This document shows positions 44,232 to 54,668 of a stretch of 64,000 nt of DNA, in pieces (position 1 is the first letter of the stretch; every line of letters starts with the position of its first letter). The notes below the pieces were generated by a model. It saw only the letters and a list, made by a program, of their open reading frames with translations, searched no databases and was not told the DNA's origin. Position numbers and translations under genes: made by a program. The DNA lies in NCBI GenBank assembly GCA_002335055.1, contig DDCH01000010.1, positions 47,848 to 111,847 on the forward strand, read 5' to 3'. The stretch comes from Sulfurimonas sp. UBA2011 (GTDB taxonomy: Bacteria > Campylobacterota > Campylobacteria > Campylobacterales > Sulfurimonadaceae).

Positions 44232-47200
44232 ATGTATTTACAAAGTAGAAGAACATTTTTAAAAGGTGCTGCATTTACTGTTGCTGGCGCCACTATTGCT
44301 AAGGGCGTATTTACTGCTGACGCAATGGCTGAATCAATTACAGAGAGTAAGTTTACTGACACTCCAGATTCATTATCATTCTATCCACCAATGGAAGAAT
44401 GGGCTGACTTTAAAGAGTTAGATGGAGATGACTGGAAACGTGGTGGTATTGAGCGTAAAGGTGTAAGAAGCGAAGCTAATCCTGATGGAATAGAAGTGAA
44501 TGATTATATGATCGTTCCAACTGCATGTTCAAACTGTGAGGCATCTTGTGGTTTAACAGCTTGGATTGACAAAAAAACTTTCACTGTTAAAAAGTATATG
44601 GGTAACCCATTACACCCAGCTTCTCGTGGTAGAAACTGTGCAAAAGGTTATGCAACTCAAAGTCAAATGTACGATCCAGATCGTATAGCATTCCCACTTA
44701 AACGTGCTCCGGGTTCTGCTCGTGGTGAAGGTAAGTGGATTCGTACTACTTGGGACGAAGCTATGACTACTATCGGTAAGAAGATGGGTGATACGCTTAG
44801 AGTTGGTGATGAATTATCTAAGAAATCAGTTATGTTCCACGTTGGTCGTCCAAATGAGAATGGTTTTACTGGTAAAGTATGGCATACACTTGGTGCTGAT
44901 GCATTTAACTCACATACAAACATCTGTTCTTCAGGTGGTCGTACACCAACTATTCAGTGGGCAAACGATGACAGAACATCTCCGGATTGGGCTAATGCGA
45001 AGTTAATCTTCCTTAACTCTTCTCACGCGGCAGATGCTGGTCACTATTTCCAACAGTCAGCTTCATTTATTGCTGATGCTAGAAAAAAGGGTGCAAAACT
45101 TGTTGTTATGGATCCTCGTATGTCTAACTCTGCTGGTATGGCTGATCTATGGATCGCTGCATGGCCTGGTACTGAACCACTTATCTATCTCTATTTAACA
45201 CAGAGAATCCTGAACGAAGGTAAAGTTGATCGTGACTTTGTTAAGAAATGGATGAACTGGGAAGTATTCTTAGATAATAAGAAGTACTTACAATTCATGG
45301 TAGAAAAAGGTTATATCGCTAAAGTTCCAACTAAAGATGATTTCGATGCATTCTTAGATACTATTCAAGAACTTTATACACCTTATACTCTTGAGCATTG
45401 TGCTAAAGAGACACATGTTCCTGCACATAAACTAGAAGAACTTTACGATATGTTCATCTGGGCTGGAACTTCAATTTCATCTTACTTCTGGCGTGCAGCT
45501 GCTGCTGGTAACCGTGGTGGTTGGATGAGTGGTCGTACAGGTTATTTACCAATCGCTCTTCGTGGTGCTATTGGACCTGAAGGTGGAACATTCTTCCACC
45601 ACTGGCATGTTGTTTCTGTTGCTGGTAAAGGTGGTAGTTCTACTGTTGGTCAAGGTAAACGTGGTGCTGATATTCCTAAGATTGATGTATACAATGAACT
45701 TTCATGGCCACCAGAATGGCCTCTTTCTACATATGAAATGTCATTTCTTTTACCTCACCTCTTAGCCGATACTGAGTGGCAAGACAAATGGAAAGCTAAA
45801 GGATTAAATGTTCCTACTAAACTCGCTGTTTGGATTCCACGTATGTACAATCCAGTTTGGATTAATCCTGATGGTTTCAGATGGATTGAGACAATTAAAG
45901 ATGAGACTAAAATGGAACTTACATTTAATCTTTCCCCTACATGGTCTGAGACTAACTGGTATGTTGATTATATTCTTCCTGTTGGTTTAGCTGGAGAGCG
46001 TCATGATCAGCATTCTGAAGCTACTATGCCTGCAAGATGGACTTCTTTCCGTCAACCAGTTATGCGTGTTGCTTTAGAAAAATCTGGATGGAAACCTAAG
46101 AACCCAGCTCGTGCTACTCTTGAAGCTCACATTAAAGCTGGTCTTGGTGAAGTTTGGGAAGAGAATGAGTTCTGGTTTGATATGTGTGTTAACTACATTG
46201 ATCCTAAGGGCGATATATATTTAGATGCTGCTAAAACTAAGAGTATCAAATCTATGTGGGAATCTAAAAAGAACCCAGGTCAACCAGTTACTATTGCTGA
46301 GTGGTATGATGCTGCGTTTGGTGACAACTTACCAAACCTAAAAGCAACTGCAACTGAAGATGACAGATACAAAGATGCTGAATATCCAGTTTATGAGTAT
46401 ATGAGAGATCACGGGGCTTGGTTAGAAGAGAATAAAATCTATTCTGCACAAGAACGTGAGATTAAAGACGATGGTAAAAACTACATCGCTCATGGTCATA
46501 AATATAACAAGCACCATGTACATACTGATAAACGCACAGGTGTTATGTCAGTTGAGCATGATGGTAAGAAAAAATCTATCGGTATTGAAATCGATGGTAA
46601 GAAAATGGAAGGTTTCGCTACACTTGATAAGAAACTTGACTTCTTCTGTGAGTGGTTTGCAGATGATTGGAAATGGCCAGAATATGCTATTCCTTTTTAC
46701 CCAAGAACACCAGAAGAGAAAAAAGCTATGCCAGAGATCGTATCTCATGTAGATCACTCTTATATGACAGAAGAAAACTCGTATGCACTTAATACTGTTT
46801 TCCGTTTACCATATAATATCCATACACGTTCAGGTAACTCTAAACACCTTATGGAAATCTCACAAAATCATGACCCTATTTGGATAAGTACTCCAGATGC
46901 TAAGCGTCAAGGTTTTAAACGTGGTGATTCTATCCGTGTAAGAATTGTTGATAGTGTTACTGGTCTTGAATCAGGTTACTTCGTAGCTATGGCTGTACCA
47001 ACGGAGGGTGTTCTTCCTGGAACTCTTGCTTGTTCACACCATGGTGGTAGATGGAAACTTGTAAACTCCATTACTATACCAAACGGTGTTAGCGATGGTA
47101 AGATTGATTCTCAGCCAGTGGCTAGAAACATGAATGATCCTAAGTTTATGGCTCATTCACCAGAAAATGCAGGTACTGAAGCTGGTCAAATCAAAATCGA

Positions 47201-47648
47201 AGATTATGATGGAACTAGTGGTATGAATAGCTTTGGTGTTCCAGTTGCAGAGATGCAAATGGATGGTAAAGAAGGTAAACTTAAATATGTTGAAGGTTTA
47301 AAACCTTTTGAAACTGATAGATTTGCTGATTACAACCGTGATAGTGGTAATATTTGGTGGGATGGTCTAAGTGGTTCATGGCAAAATGCTGTAGCTGCTC
47401 CACACCCAGATCCAATTTCTGGTATGCATTGTTGGCACCAGAAAGTAATTTTAGAGCCTGCTCAACCAGGTGATAAGATTGGTGATATTCAAGTTAACTA
47501 TGACAATAACTTTAAAATTTACCAAGGCTGGAGAGATCAACTTACTCGTCCTCTTAACTCTAGTGACAAACTACGTCGTCCTCAGCATATTAAGCGCCCA
47601 TGGGTGCCTTTATCTGATAAAGCATATGCAGTTAATATCAAAGACTAG
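44232..47648 (+). CDS. large Tat-exported molybdopterin oxidoreductase (A)
   Basis: The 1138-residue catalytic subunit of a DMSO-reductase-family enzyme. A Tat signal (SRRTFLKGAAF) sends it to the periplasm. CSNCEASCGL with a distant Cys in RGRNCAKG binds an Fe-S cluster. The likely Mo ligand is the Cys of NICSSGGR. C-terminal parts such as NIHTRSGNSKHLMEISQN bind the cofactor. The B-C-A order is shared with tetrathionate (ttrBCA) and selenate (srdBCA) reductases, and polysulfide and sulfite enzymes use similar parts. It is longer than most of these. The substrate is probably an inorganic sulfur compound, but this is an inference. Confidence 0.85.
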   Translation: MYLQSRRTFLKGAAFTVAGATIAKGVFTADAMAESITESKFTDTPDSLSFYPPMEEWADFKELDGDDWKRGGIERKGVRSEANPDGIEVNDYMIVPTACSNCEASCGLTAWIDKKTFTVKKYMGNPLHPASRGRNCAKGYATQSQMYDPDRIAFPLKRAPGSARGEGKWIRTTWDEAMTTIGKKMGDTLRVGDELSKKSVMFHVGRPNENGFTGKVWHTLGADAFNSHTNICSSGGRTPTIQWANDDRTSPDWANAKLIFLNSSHAADAGHYFQQSASFIADARKKGAKLVVMDPRMSNSAGMADLWIAAWPGTEPLIYLYLTQRILNEGKVDRDFVKKWMNWEVFLDNKKYLQFMVEKGYIAKVPTKDDFDAFLDTIQELYTPYTLEHCAKETHVPAHKLEELYDMFIWAGTSISSYFWRAAAAGNRGGWMSGRTGYLPIALRGAIGPEGGTFFHHWHVVSVAGKGGSSTVGQGKRGADIPKIDVYNELSWPPEWPLSTYEMSFLLPHLLADTEWQDKWKAKGLNVPTKLAVWIPRMYNPVWINPDGFRWIETIKDETKMELTFNLSPTWSETNWYVDYILPVGLAGERHDQHSEATMPARWTSFRQPVMRVALEKSGWKPKNPARATLEAHIKAGLGEVWEENEFWFDMCVNYIDPKGDIYLDAAKTKSIKSMWESKKNPGQPVTIAEWYDAAFGDNLPNLKATATEDDRYKDAEYPVYEYMRDHGAWLEENKIYSAQEREIKDDGKNYIAHGHKYNKHHVHTDKRTGVMSVEHDGKKKSIGIEIDGKKMEGFATLDKKLDFFCEWFADDWKWPEYAIPFYPRTPEEKKAMPEIVSHVDHSYMTEENSYALNTVFRLPYNIHTRSGNSKHLMEISQNHDPIWISTPDAKRQGFKRGDSIRVRIVDSVTGLESGYFVAMAVPTEGVLPGTLACSHHGGRWKLVNSITIPNGVSDGKIDSQPVARNMNDPKFMAHSPENAGTEAGQIKIEDYDGTSGMNSFGVPVAEMQMDGKEGKLKYVEGLKPFETDRFADYNRDSGNIWWDGLSGSWQNAVAAPHPDPISGMHCWHQKVILEPAQPGDKIGDIQVNYDNNFKIYQGWRDQLTRPLNSSDKLRRPQHIKRPWVPLSDKAYAVNIKD

Positions 47649-47666
47649 TCTCTTTGATATACTTTT

Positions 47667-47691
47667 ACATAGAGAGTTTATCTTTCTATGT
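47667..47691 (+). other. hairpin after the molybdoenzyme operon
   Basis: ACATAGA and TCTATGT form a seven-pair stem 19 bases after the stop, with a T-rich but broken tail. It lies between convergent genes and probably marks the end of one or both transcripts. Confidence 0.45.
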
Positions 47692-47712
47692 AACTTCTTA
47701 TATACTTTTCTT

Positions 47713-48210
47713 CTAAAACGAAACCCATAACATTCTTATAAACAAACCAAAACTACTTGTATAACCAACTTCAGAAAATACTAACTTTTGATTTTTATCA
47801 TAAATAAGTGTAGTAGGAAAAACTTCTATATTTAATTTATCACTTATAACATTTTTATTGTCATTGATAACTCTGTAGTCAAGTGCATGTGCTTGTAAAT
47901 ATTTATGTATCTCATAATCAGTTCCAGAATCTACAGCAATACTAATTACTTCATAGTATTTTGATACTCTATTGATATTATCTGCTTCGATTTTACAAAT
48001 TGGGCACCAAGTAGCCCATATATGTACCATAAGGGGTTTATCTGTGTTTGGGGTATATAGAGTGTTGTTTATGAGTTTTGTAGGTGTGAGTGATAATTCA
48101 CTTCTATTTATCTCTTGTGCTTTATAGAGACTAAGGACATTTGCAAATATAGTTATGAAGAGCGTAAAAAAGAGGAGTTCTTTGAAGTAGTGTTTTATTT
48201 TTTGTAACAT
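47713..48210 (-). CDS. TlpA-like membrane-anchored thioredoxin
   Basis: A 165-residue protein with an N-terminal membrane anchor (ELLFFTLFITIFANVLSLY) and a TlpA/ScsD-type thioredoxin fold facing the periplasm. The active site is CPIC in IWATWCPICKIEADN, and the cis-Pro is in EVFPTTLIYD. It may reduce or oxidise periplasmic disulfides. It faces the molybdoenzyme operon but is on the other strand, so a link to it is only by proximity. It lies 49 bases upstream of the dnaK end. Confidence 0.82.
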   Translation of the reverse strand: MLQKIKHYFKELLFFTLFITIFANVLSLYKAQEINRSELSLTPTKLINNTLYTPNTDKPLMVHIWATWCPICKIEADNINRVSKYYEVISIAVDSGTDYEIHKYLQAHALDYRVINDNKNVISDKLNIEVFPTTLIYDKNQKLVFSEVGYTSSFGLFIRMLWVSF

Positions 48211-48259
48211 AGAGATACCTTTATAAGTGTATCTCTACATTGTACTAAAAAAAGTTAAA

Positions 48260-50146
48260 TTATTCGATCTCAGCGTCGATTACGTCTTCGTCTTCTTTTT
48301 TCTTTTTAGCATCAGCTTCCGCTTTTTCAGGATCTTGTTCTTTCTTGTATATCTCTTCTGCCATTTTATGAGCAGCTTCTGTAAGAGTTTTTACTTTTTC
48401 TTCGATTTGTTCTTTAGTTGCAGACTCATCTTTAAGAACATCTTTGAGTTCAACTATAGCAGCTTCGATTTTTGCTTTTTCTTCAGCTTCTAAAGAATCA
48501 CCCATCTCAGTCATAGACTTTTCAGTTTGAACGATTAGTGCATCAGCTTGATTTTTAAGGTCAACTAACTCTTTACGTTCTGTATCAGCAGCTTTATGCT
48601 CTTCTGCATCTTGAACCATTTTGTTGATTTCTTCTTCACTTAGTCCAGATGATCCAGAGATAGTGATTGATTGCTTTTTACCAGTTCCCTTGTCTTCTGA
48701 AGAAACAGTTAAAATACCGTTTGCATCGATGTCAAAAGTTACTTCAATTTGAGGTACACCACGTGGTGCAGCTGGAATATCTCCAAGCTCAAAAAGACCA
48801 AGTGATTTGTTGTCTTTAGCAAACTCACGCTCACCTTGACCAACAGAGATAGAAACAGCTGGTTGGTTATCTTCAGCAGTTGAGAAAACTTGAGATTTTT
48901 TAACAGGAATTGTAGTTCCTTTTTCAATAATCTTAGTCATAACACCACCTAAAGTCTCAATACCAAGGCTTAATGGAGTAACGTCAAGTAAAAGAACATC
49001 TTTAACATCTCCTCTTAAAACACCACCTTGAATAGCAGCACCCGCAGCAACAACTTCATCAGGGTTAACACCTTTGTTTAGGTCTTTTCCACCGAAGTAC
49101 TTAGAAACAGCTTCTTGAGCCATTGGAACACGAGTTGATCCACCAACCATGATAATCTCTTTGATTTCATTCATATCTAAATCAGATTCTTTCATAGCAG
49201 TATCAATATGAGAGATAGTCTCTTCAACTAAATCAGAAATCATTCCCTCAAATTTAGCACGAGTAAGTTTTACAACTAAATGCTGTGGTCCAGCTTCTGT
49301 CATTGTGATAAACGGTAAGTTAATTTCAGTCTCAGTTGCAGATGAAAGTTCTTTTTTAGCAGCTTCAGCAGAATCTTTTAAACGTTGAAGAGCCATTTTG
49401 TCATTTTTAAGCTCAATTCCGTGAGATGCTTTGAAATCATCATTTAAGAAGTCAACGATTTTATTATCAAAGTCATCACCACCTAAGAATGCATTACCAT
49501 CAGTACTTAAAACTTCAAATGTACCATCAGAGATTTCAAGAACAGTAACATCAAATGTACCACCACCAAGGTCATATACAAGTACATTTTCTTCAGCTTT
49601 AGACTCTAAACCATAAGCAAGTGCAGAAGCAGTTGGCTCGTTGATAATACGAAGAACATTAAGTCCCGCGATCGTACCAGCATCTTTTGTCGCTTTACGT
49701 TGTGCATCATTAAAGTATGCAGGAACTGTAATAACAGCGTCAGTTACAGTTGAACCAATGTAAGCTTCAGCATCTTCTTTAAGTTTTGTAAGAATCTTTG
49801 CACTTATTTCTTGTGGAGTGTAGATTTTACCAGCAACATCAACACAAGCAGCACCATCTTTATCTACTATGTTATAAGTTACTTTATCGTGAGCAGCTTT
49901 TGCATTTTCTTCGTCCATCATTAGACCCATGATTCTCTTAATTGAAGAGATAGTCTTTTCAGGATTTGTGATTGCTTGACGTTTTGCTGGATCTCCAACT
50001 AGAACATCACCTTTATCTGTAAATGCTACAACTGATGGAGTAGTATTTTTACCTTCTGCATTTGGGATGATTTTCGCTTCACCGCCCTCATATACTGCAA
50101 CACAACTATTTGTAGTTCCTAAATCTATTCCGATTACTTTTGACAT
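48260..50146 (-). CDS. dnaK: chaperone DnaK (Hsp70)
   Basis: The 628-residue Hsp70 chaperone. The ATPase domain shows [25 protein letters not shown] and [10 protein letters not shown]; the substrate domain begins after [16 protein letters not shown]. The tail is Lys/Glu-rich and ends in DAEIE. It follows grpE on the minus strand, across a structured 134-base gap. No dnaJ or hrcA is next to it in this window. Confidence 0.98.
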   Translation of the reverse strand: MSKVIGIDLGTTNSCVAVYEGGEAKIIPNAEGKNTTPSVVAFTDKGDVLVGDPAKRQAITNPEKTISSIKRIMGLMMDEENAKAAHDKVTYNIVDKDGAACVDVAGKIYTPQEISAKILTKLKEDAEAYIGSTVTDAVITVPAYFNDAQRKATKDAGTIAGLNVLRIINEPTASALAYGLESKAEENVLVYDLGGGTFDVTVLEISDGTFEVLSTDGNAFLGGDDFDNKIVDFLNDDFKASHGIELKNDKMALQRLKDSAEAAKKELSSATETEINLPFITMTEAGPQHLVVKLTRAKFEGMISDLVEETISHIDTAMKESDLDMNEIKEIIMVGGSTRVPMAQEAVSKYFGGKDLNKGVNPDEVVAAGAAIQGGVLRGDVKDVLLLDVTPLSLGIETLGGVMTKIIEKGTTIPVKKSQVFSTAEDNQPAVSISVGQGEREFAKDNKSLGLFELGDIPAAPRGVPQIEVTFDIDANGILTVSSEDKGTGKKQSITISGSSGLSEEEINKMVQDAEEHKAADTERKELVDLKNQADALIVQTEKSMTEMGDSLEAEEKAKIEAAIVELKDVLKDESATKEQIEEKVKTLTEAAHKMAEEIYKKEQDPEKAEADAKKKKEDEDVIDAEIE

Positions 50147-50245
50147 TTAATTTCCTTAATTTATTTATTTTAAAATTTATTTGTTTAACTCAGCCAGTGA
50201 AAAGGCCGATAGCATTTTGTACTTTAGTGGCTCAGAACGAGCACA

Positions 50246-50271
50246 GATAATTGGGACTTATTCCAATTATC
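50246..50271 (-). other. perfect hairpin between grpE and dnaK
   Basis: GATAATTGG and CCAATTATC form nine perfect pairs around an eight-base loop, ten bases past the grpE stop. No T-run follows, so it is not a standard terminator. A second, weaker stem (AGCCA/TGGCT) lies further along. The pair may set the ratio of dnaK to grpE by RNA processing or pausing. Confidence 0.5.
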
Positions 50272-50280
50272 GTGATTTAT

Positions 50281-50850
50281 TTAATTTGCTACGATTACCA
50301 TTGCTTCACGCAGTGGGCGACTCTTATACTTGTAACCTGTTTGAAAAGTTTGAACTATCTGTCCACTTTCTACATCTTCACTATCAACTGCTTGAATTGC
50401 ATTGTGAATGTTTGGATCAAATGGTTCATCATGATTTACTAATGTAACACCATGTTTATCAAGTTGAGTTAAAAATGACTTATGAGTAAGCTCAATTCCC
50501 TCTTTAAGTTTATCAAAAAGCTCTGCTTTATCAGCATCACCTTCAATAGACTTCATCGCACCATCAAGTGCATCAAGTACAGGAATCATATCTTTAGCAA
50601 ATTTTTCATTTGCATATTCAACGGCTGTATATTTTTCACGTTCAAGTCTTTTTTTGATATTATCAAAATCAGCATGAACACGAGCATATTTATCTTTTAG
50701 TGCGATTAATTCCGCTTCTAAAAGTTCAAATTCATTTTCAACTGCTTCTGCTTCTGCTTCTGCCTCAGCTTCATCTGCAACAATTTCTTCATTTTCTATA
50801 ATTTGTTCCTCATTTACGAGGTTTTCATCTTGGGTTTCTTCTTTAGACAT
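50281..50850 (-). CDS. grpE: nucleotide exchange factor GrpE
   Basis: GrpE releases ADP from DnaK. The 189-residue protein has an acidic N-terminus with Glu/Ala repeats (VADEAEAEAEAEAVENE), the long helix (KYARVHADFDNIKKRLERE) and the beta-wing end (VESGQIVQTFQTGYKYKSRPLREAMVIVA). It begins the grpE-dnaK set. Upstream is a palindrome (50914-50928) that may be an operator. Confidence 0.96.
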   Translation of the reverse strand: MSKEETQDENLVNEEQIIENEEIVADEAEAEAEAEAVENEFELLEAELIALKDKYARVHADFDNIKKRLEREKYTAVEYANEKFAKDMIPVLDALDGAMKSIEGDADKAELFDKLKEGIELTHKSFLTQLDKHGVTLVNHDEPFDPNIHNAIQAVDSEDVESGQIVQTFQTGYKYKSRPLREAMVIVAN

Positions 50851-50913
50851 AATTGTTAAATAACTCCTTTAGTTTAAAAGATAGTAGTATTATACATATT
50901 GAGTGTAACAATG

Positions 50914-50928
50914 TCAAGTATAACTTGA
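50914..50928. promoter_or_regulatory. palindrome upstream of grpE
   Basis: TCAAGT-ATA-ACTTGA is a perfect six-base inverted repeat 64 bases before grpE. It shares the CTTGA half with HspR-type sites but has much shorter spacing, and it is not a CIRCE element. Its role as a heat-shock operator is only suggested by position. Confidence 0.35.
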
Positions 50929-51015
50929 TATTAAATTGTTAAAATACTTTAGTCTATTAGTATCAAGTCTTGTTTTTACTCTGAATTAATGTTTAAGCAG
51001 AGTAAATAAAAACCT

Positions 51016-51264
51016 ATGTATAGCATTTCCCCTACAATTGAAGTAAAAATTCAAGAACAAACTAAACTTGATCCTTTCTTAGACATATATAGACTTAGTT
51101 TAAGTGAATTTAAGTCAATAATACCTACTACTACAAGTTCAAAGTTACAAAAAGATGTAGTTGATACGAGAGTAGACTTTAACTCAAACCTTGTCAACTT
51201 AGATGTAAAAAAGGCTAAGGGTTTAGAGTTTAGTATGTTCTCTAATATCGCTGTAAGTTTTTAA
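51016..51264 (+). CDS. short hypothetical protein, possibly a remnant
   Basis: An 82-codon frame whose product (TIEVKIQEQTKLDPFLDIYR, then TSSKLQKDVVDTRVDFNSNL) has normal-looking composition but no family I recognise. There is no strong ribosome site. It lies alone in the gap between grpE and comF, on the other strand. It may be a small conserved gene or the tail of a lost one. Confidence 0.35.
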   Translation: MYSISPTIEVKIQEQTKLDPFLDIYRLSLSEFKSIIPTTTSSKLQKDVVDTRVDFNSNLVNLDVKKAKGLEFSMFSNIAVSF

Positions 51265-51280
51265 AAGGATTCTTTTAAAA

Positions 51281-51856
51281 CTACTGTTGACTCACATCAC
51301 AGAGTGTCAGACAAAATACCACTTCTTTGCCTGCGGCTTTTAATATATTGACTGCCTCTTGTAAAGTACTGCCTGTTGTAATAATATCATCTACTACAAT
51401 TACACTCTTTTGTTTAAACTTTTTTAATTGAAAATTTCTTGGATTTGATAATCTATAAGCCTTACTTTTTCCAGAGTAAGAGGCAGTGTTTTTGGCTATT
51501 AGTTTATTGTGCAGTGATTTAATTCTTGATGAGTGAAGTATTTTGCTTAGTATAGCAGTATGAGAGTATTTTTCATTTGGATTATCATCTACCGCAATAG
51601 AAACTATTTTTTCTTCTAGTGTAAAGTTCTCTGCAAATTTTTTAAGAGAATTTTTTGCTAAAATATTATAAATATAAAAACCAATATCGGTATGTTTTGT
51701 GTGTAGAAGATCTTTAATGTCATTGTATTTGTAAAAGGAAAGTACAAGTGTGCCATCGGCTAGATGGCGTTTATAAAGAGAGGGTGTCAGATACTCAATC
51801 TGACAAGTCTTACAGATATGTTTGAGGGATAAACTCTCACACATCAGACAGCGCAT
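51281..51856 (-). CDS. comF: ComF-family phosphoribosyltransferase-like protein
   Basis: A 191-residue ComF/GntX protein linked to DNA uptake in naturally competent bacteria. The N-terminal Cys (CLMCESLSLKHICKTC) form a zinc site and the PRPP loop is VIVVDDIITTGSTL. It follows lepA by ten bases. Presence of comF hints at, but does not prove, natural transformation. Confidence 0.87.
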   Translation of the reverse strand: MRCLMCESLSLKHICKTCQIEYLTPSLYKRHLADGTLVLSFYKYNDIKDLLHTKHTDIGFYIYNILAKNSLKKFAENFTLEEKIVSIAVDDNPNEKYSHTAILSKILHSSRIKSLHNKLIAKNTASYSGKSKAYRLSNPRNFQLKKFKQKSVIVVDDIITTGSTLQEAVNILKAAGKEVVFCLTLCDVSQQ

Positions 51857-51866
51857 AGTGGTTCTT

Positions 51867-53657
51867 TTAGTCCATCTTTAAAACGGACATAAAGGCTTCT
51901 TGAGGAAGTTGAACTCTACCAATAGACTTCATACGCTTTTTACCTGCTTTTTGTTTCTCTAAAAGTTTACGTTTACGAGTGATATCACCACCATAACACT
52001 TAGCAGTAACATTTTTACCCATAGACTTTACGGTTTCTCTAGCGATAATCTGGCTTCCTAAAGAGGCTTGAACAGCTACTTCAAAAAGTTGTCTAGGGAT
52101 TTGCTCTTTCATGTTTTTAACAAGTATTCGTCCGCGAGATAAAGCTTGATTACGAGGTACTACAATACTTAGTGCATCTACAGCTTCCCCCGCTACTTTT
52201 ATATCAAGTTTAACAAGGTCCCCAACTTTAAATTCAATAGGCTCATAATCAAATGATGCATAACCTTTTGATATACTTTTTAAAGTATCGTAAAAGTCCA
52301 TTACTATCTCATTCATAGGTACTTCATACTCAAGCATAACTCTATCTTCATTTAAGTAAGTCATCTTAGTTTGAGTACCGCGTTTGTTTATGAGAAGTGT
52401 TATGATGTTTCCAAGATACTCAGCAGGTGTGATTACTGTAGCTCTAACATAAGGCTCTTCGATTCTATCTATACGATTAACTTCTGGTAGTTGTGAAGGA
52501 TTTTGAACATTTATAAAATCACCATTACTAAGATAAACATTATAGATTACAGATGGAGCAGAAGCGATTAGGTCAAGATTAAACTCTCTCTCTAAACGCT
52601 CTTTGATAACTTCCATATGCAACATTCCAAGGAAACCAACACGAAAACCAAAACCAAGTGCAACTGAAGTCTCCGGTTCATAAGATAAAGAACTATCATT
52701 TAGTTTGAGTTTATCAAGTGCATCACGAAGGTCTTCAAACTTATCAGTATCTATAGGGAAAATTCCAGCAAATACAAATGGTTTTGCTGGTTCGTATGTT
52801 CCAACTGGCTCGCTAGTAGGATTTCTTACATCAGTAATAGTATCACCAACATTAATAACACTTACTTCTTTTAGACCCAAAACAACTATACCAATCTCAC
52901 CACACTCTATAGTTTTAGTTTTAATCTTTTTCATTGGGTGGGGATACATTAAGTCCAGTATTTGGTGCTCTTCACCATTAGACATAAGTTTGATGTTTTG
53001 ACCTTTTTTAACAGTACCGTCAAATACACGAACAAGTGCAAGTGCACCTAAATATTGGTCAAACCAAGAGTCATAAATAATAGCTTTTGTAGTCGCCTCA
53101 GGATCTCCAACAGGAGCAGGAACACGATCTACGATAGCATCAATTAATTCTCTTATACCAACACCAGTTTTAGCGCTCACTAAACAAGCATCAGTTGCAT
53201 CAATACCGATAGAAGTCTCTATCTCTTCAGCAACCTTATCAGGATCAGCAGCAGGAAGATCTATTTTGTTAATAACGGGAATGAGTTCAAGGTCATTATC
53301 AAGTGCTAAGTAAACATTTGCAATTGTTTGAGCCTCAACACCTTGTGCCGCATCTACAATAAGTAGTGCACCATCAGAAGAAGCAAGTGATTTTGCTACT
53401 TCATAAGAGAAATCAACGTGTCCTGGTGTGTCTATGAGGTTTAGAATGTAGTGCTCACCATCTTTGACATAATCAAGCCTAACAGACTGTGCTTTAATTG
53501 TAATACCACGTTCTTGTTCGATCTCCATAGTGTCCATCATCTGAGTAGACATTTCGCGTTCACTGACAGAACCACACTCTTGAATAATACGGTCAGCTAA
53601 GGTACTTTTACCGTGGTCAATATGTGCAATGATAGAGAAGTTTCTAATATTTTTCAA
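51867..53657 (-). CDS. lepA: elongation factor 4 (LepA)
   Basis: A ribosome-bound GTPase of 596 residues that assists translation or ribosome assembly. The P-loop is [11 protein letters not shown]2 is in [12 protein letters not shown]3 is DTPGH and G4 is NKID. The LepA-specific C-terminal domain ends with [18 protein letters not shown]. It starts eight bases after prs. Confidence 0.98.
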   Translation of the reverse strand: MKNIRNFSIIAHIDHGKSTLADRIIQECGSVSEREMSTQMMDTMEIEQERGITIKAQSVRLDYVKDGEHYILNLIDTPGHVDFSYEVAKSLASSDGALLIVDAAQGVEAQTIANVYLALDNDLELIPVINKIDLPAADPDKVAEEIETSIGIDATDACLVSAKTGVGIRELIDAIVDRVPAPVGDPEATTKAIIYDSWFDQYLGALALVRVFDGTVKKGQNIKLMSNGEEHQILDLMYPHPMKKIKTKTIECGEIGIVVLGLKEVSVINVGDTITDVRNPTSEPVGTYEPAKPFVFAGIFPIDTDKFEDLRDALDKLKLNDSSLSYEPETSVALGFGFRVGFLGMLHMEVIKERLEREFNLDLIASAPSVIYNVYLSNGDFINVQNPSQLPEVNRIDRIEEPYVRATVITPAEYLGNIITLLINKRGTQTKMTYLNEDRVMLEYEVPMNEIVMDFYDTLKSISKGYASFDYEPIEFKVGDLVKLDIKVAGEAVDALSIVVPRNQALSRGRILVKNMKEQIPRQLFEVAVQASLGSQIIARETVKSMGKNVTAKCYGGDITRKRKLLEKQKAGKKRMKSIGRVQLPQEAFMSVLKMD

Positions 53658-53665
53658 TTTATTTC

Positions 53666-54592
53666 CTACTCAAAAAGACCGTTAACGCTTTCGTTATGAT
53701 AAACGCGGCGAATAACTTCTGCAAAAAGTGGAGCAACTGTTAAGACTTTTATCTTTGAATGCTCTTTTGTCTCAAGTGTGTTGGTAATGATTAACTCATC
53801 TAACTCACCATGCTCTAGGTTCTGATATGCTTTTCCACTAAGGACACCGTGAGTTGCACATGCCATTACTGATGTTGCACCCTTGCTTTTAAGTGCTGTT
53901 GCTGCTTTAACCATTGTTCCCGCAGTATCAACCATATCATCAATCATGATTACATCATAACCTTTAACATCACCAATAATTCCCATAACTTCAGATTCAT
54001 TTGCTTTTTCTCTGCGTTTATCAACGATAACCATCTCTAAACCCATTCGTTTTGCAAAGTATCTAGCACGAGCAACACCACCAATATCTGGACTAGCAAT
54101 GATTGGGTTCTTAAGGTTTTTAGACTTGATGTAATGCTCAAATGTGATACTTCCATAAAGATTATCAACTGGAATATCAAAAAAACCTTGTATCTGACCA
54201 GCATGTAAATCCATAGTTACAACACGGTCAATACCAGCTGTCTCATAAAGATTAGCTACAAGTTTTGCTGTAATTGGCACACGAGGAGCAGCCTTACGGT
54301 CTTGTCTTGCATAACCATAGTAAGGCACTACAGCTGTAATGCTCTGTGCAGATGAGCGTTTAAGTGCATCTGTCATTATGAGTAGTTCCATAAGGTTGTC
54401 ATTTGATGGAGCACCTGTACTTTGAACGATAAATACATCACGACCACGAACAGACTCAGCTATTTGTACTGAAATCTCCCCATCACTAAACTTTTTAATA
54501 TCAGCCTTTCCCAATGGTACATCGAGTACTTGACAAATTTCTTTAGCAAACTCTACACTTGCAGAACCTGCAAAAATCTTATAACCGCGCAT
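53666..54592 (-). CDS. prs: ribose-phosphate pyrophosphokinase
   Basis: PRPP synthase, which supplies purine, pyrimidine, histidine and NAD synthesis. The 308-residue protein shows [48 protein letters not shown] and the PRPP loop [14 protein letters not shown]. It lies between holA and lepA on the minus strand. Its supply role suits the pur and his genes in the window. Confidence 0.97.
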   Translation of the reverse strand: MRGYKIFAGSASVEFAKEICQVLDVPLGKADIKKFSDGEISVQIAESVRGRDVFIVQSTGAPSNDNLMELLIMTDALKRSSAQSITAVVPYYGYARQDRKAAPRVPITAKLVANLYETAGIDRVVTMDLHAGQIQGFFDIPVDNLYGSITFEHYIKSKNLKNPIIASPDIGGVARARYFAKRMGLEMVIVDKRREKANESEVMGIIGDVKGYDVIMIDDMVDTAGTMVKAATALKSKGATSVMACATHGVLSGKAYQNLEHGELDELIITNTLETKEHSKIKVLTVAPLFAEVIRRVYHNESVNGLFE

Positions 54593-54668
54593 GGCAATTC
54601 CTTTTGGAAAAATAATATTGCAATTATATACTAAGAGTGCTGAGGAGTTGTTAAAAGTAAAGAAGTAA

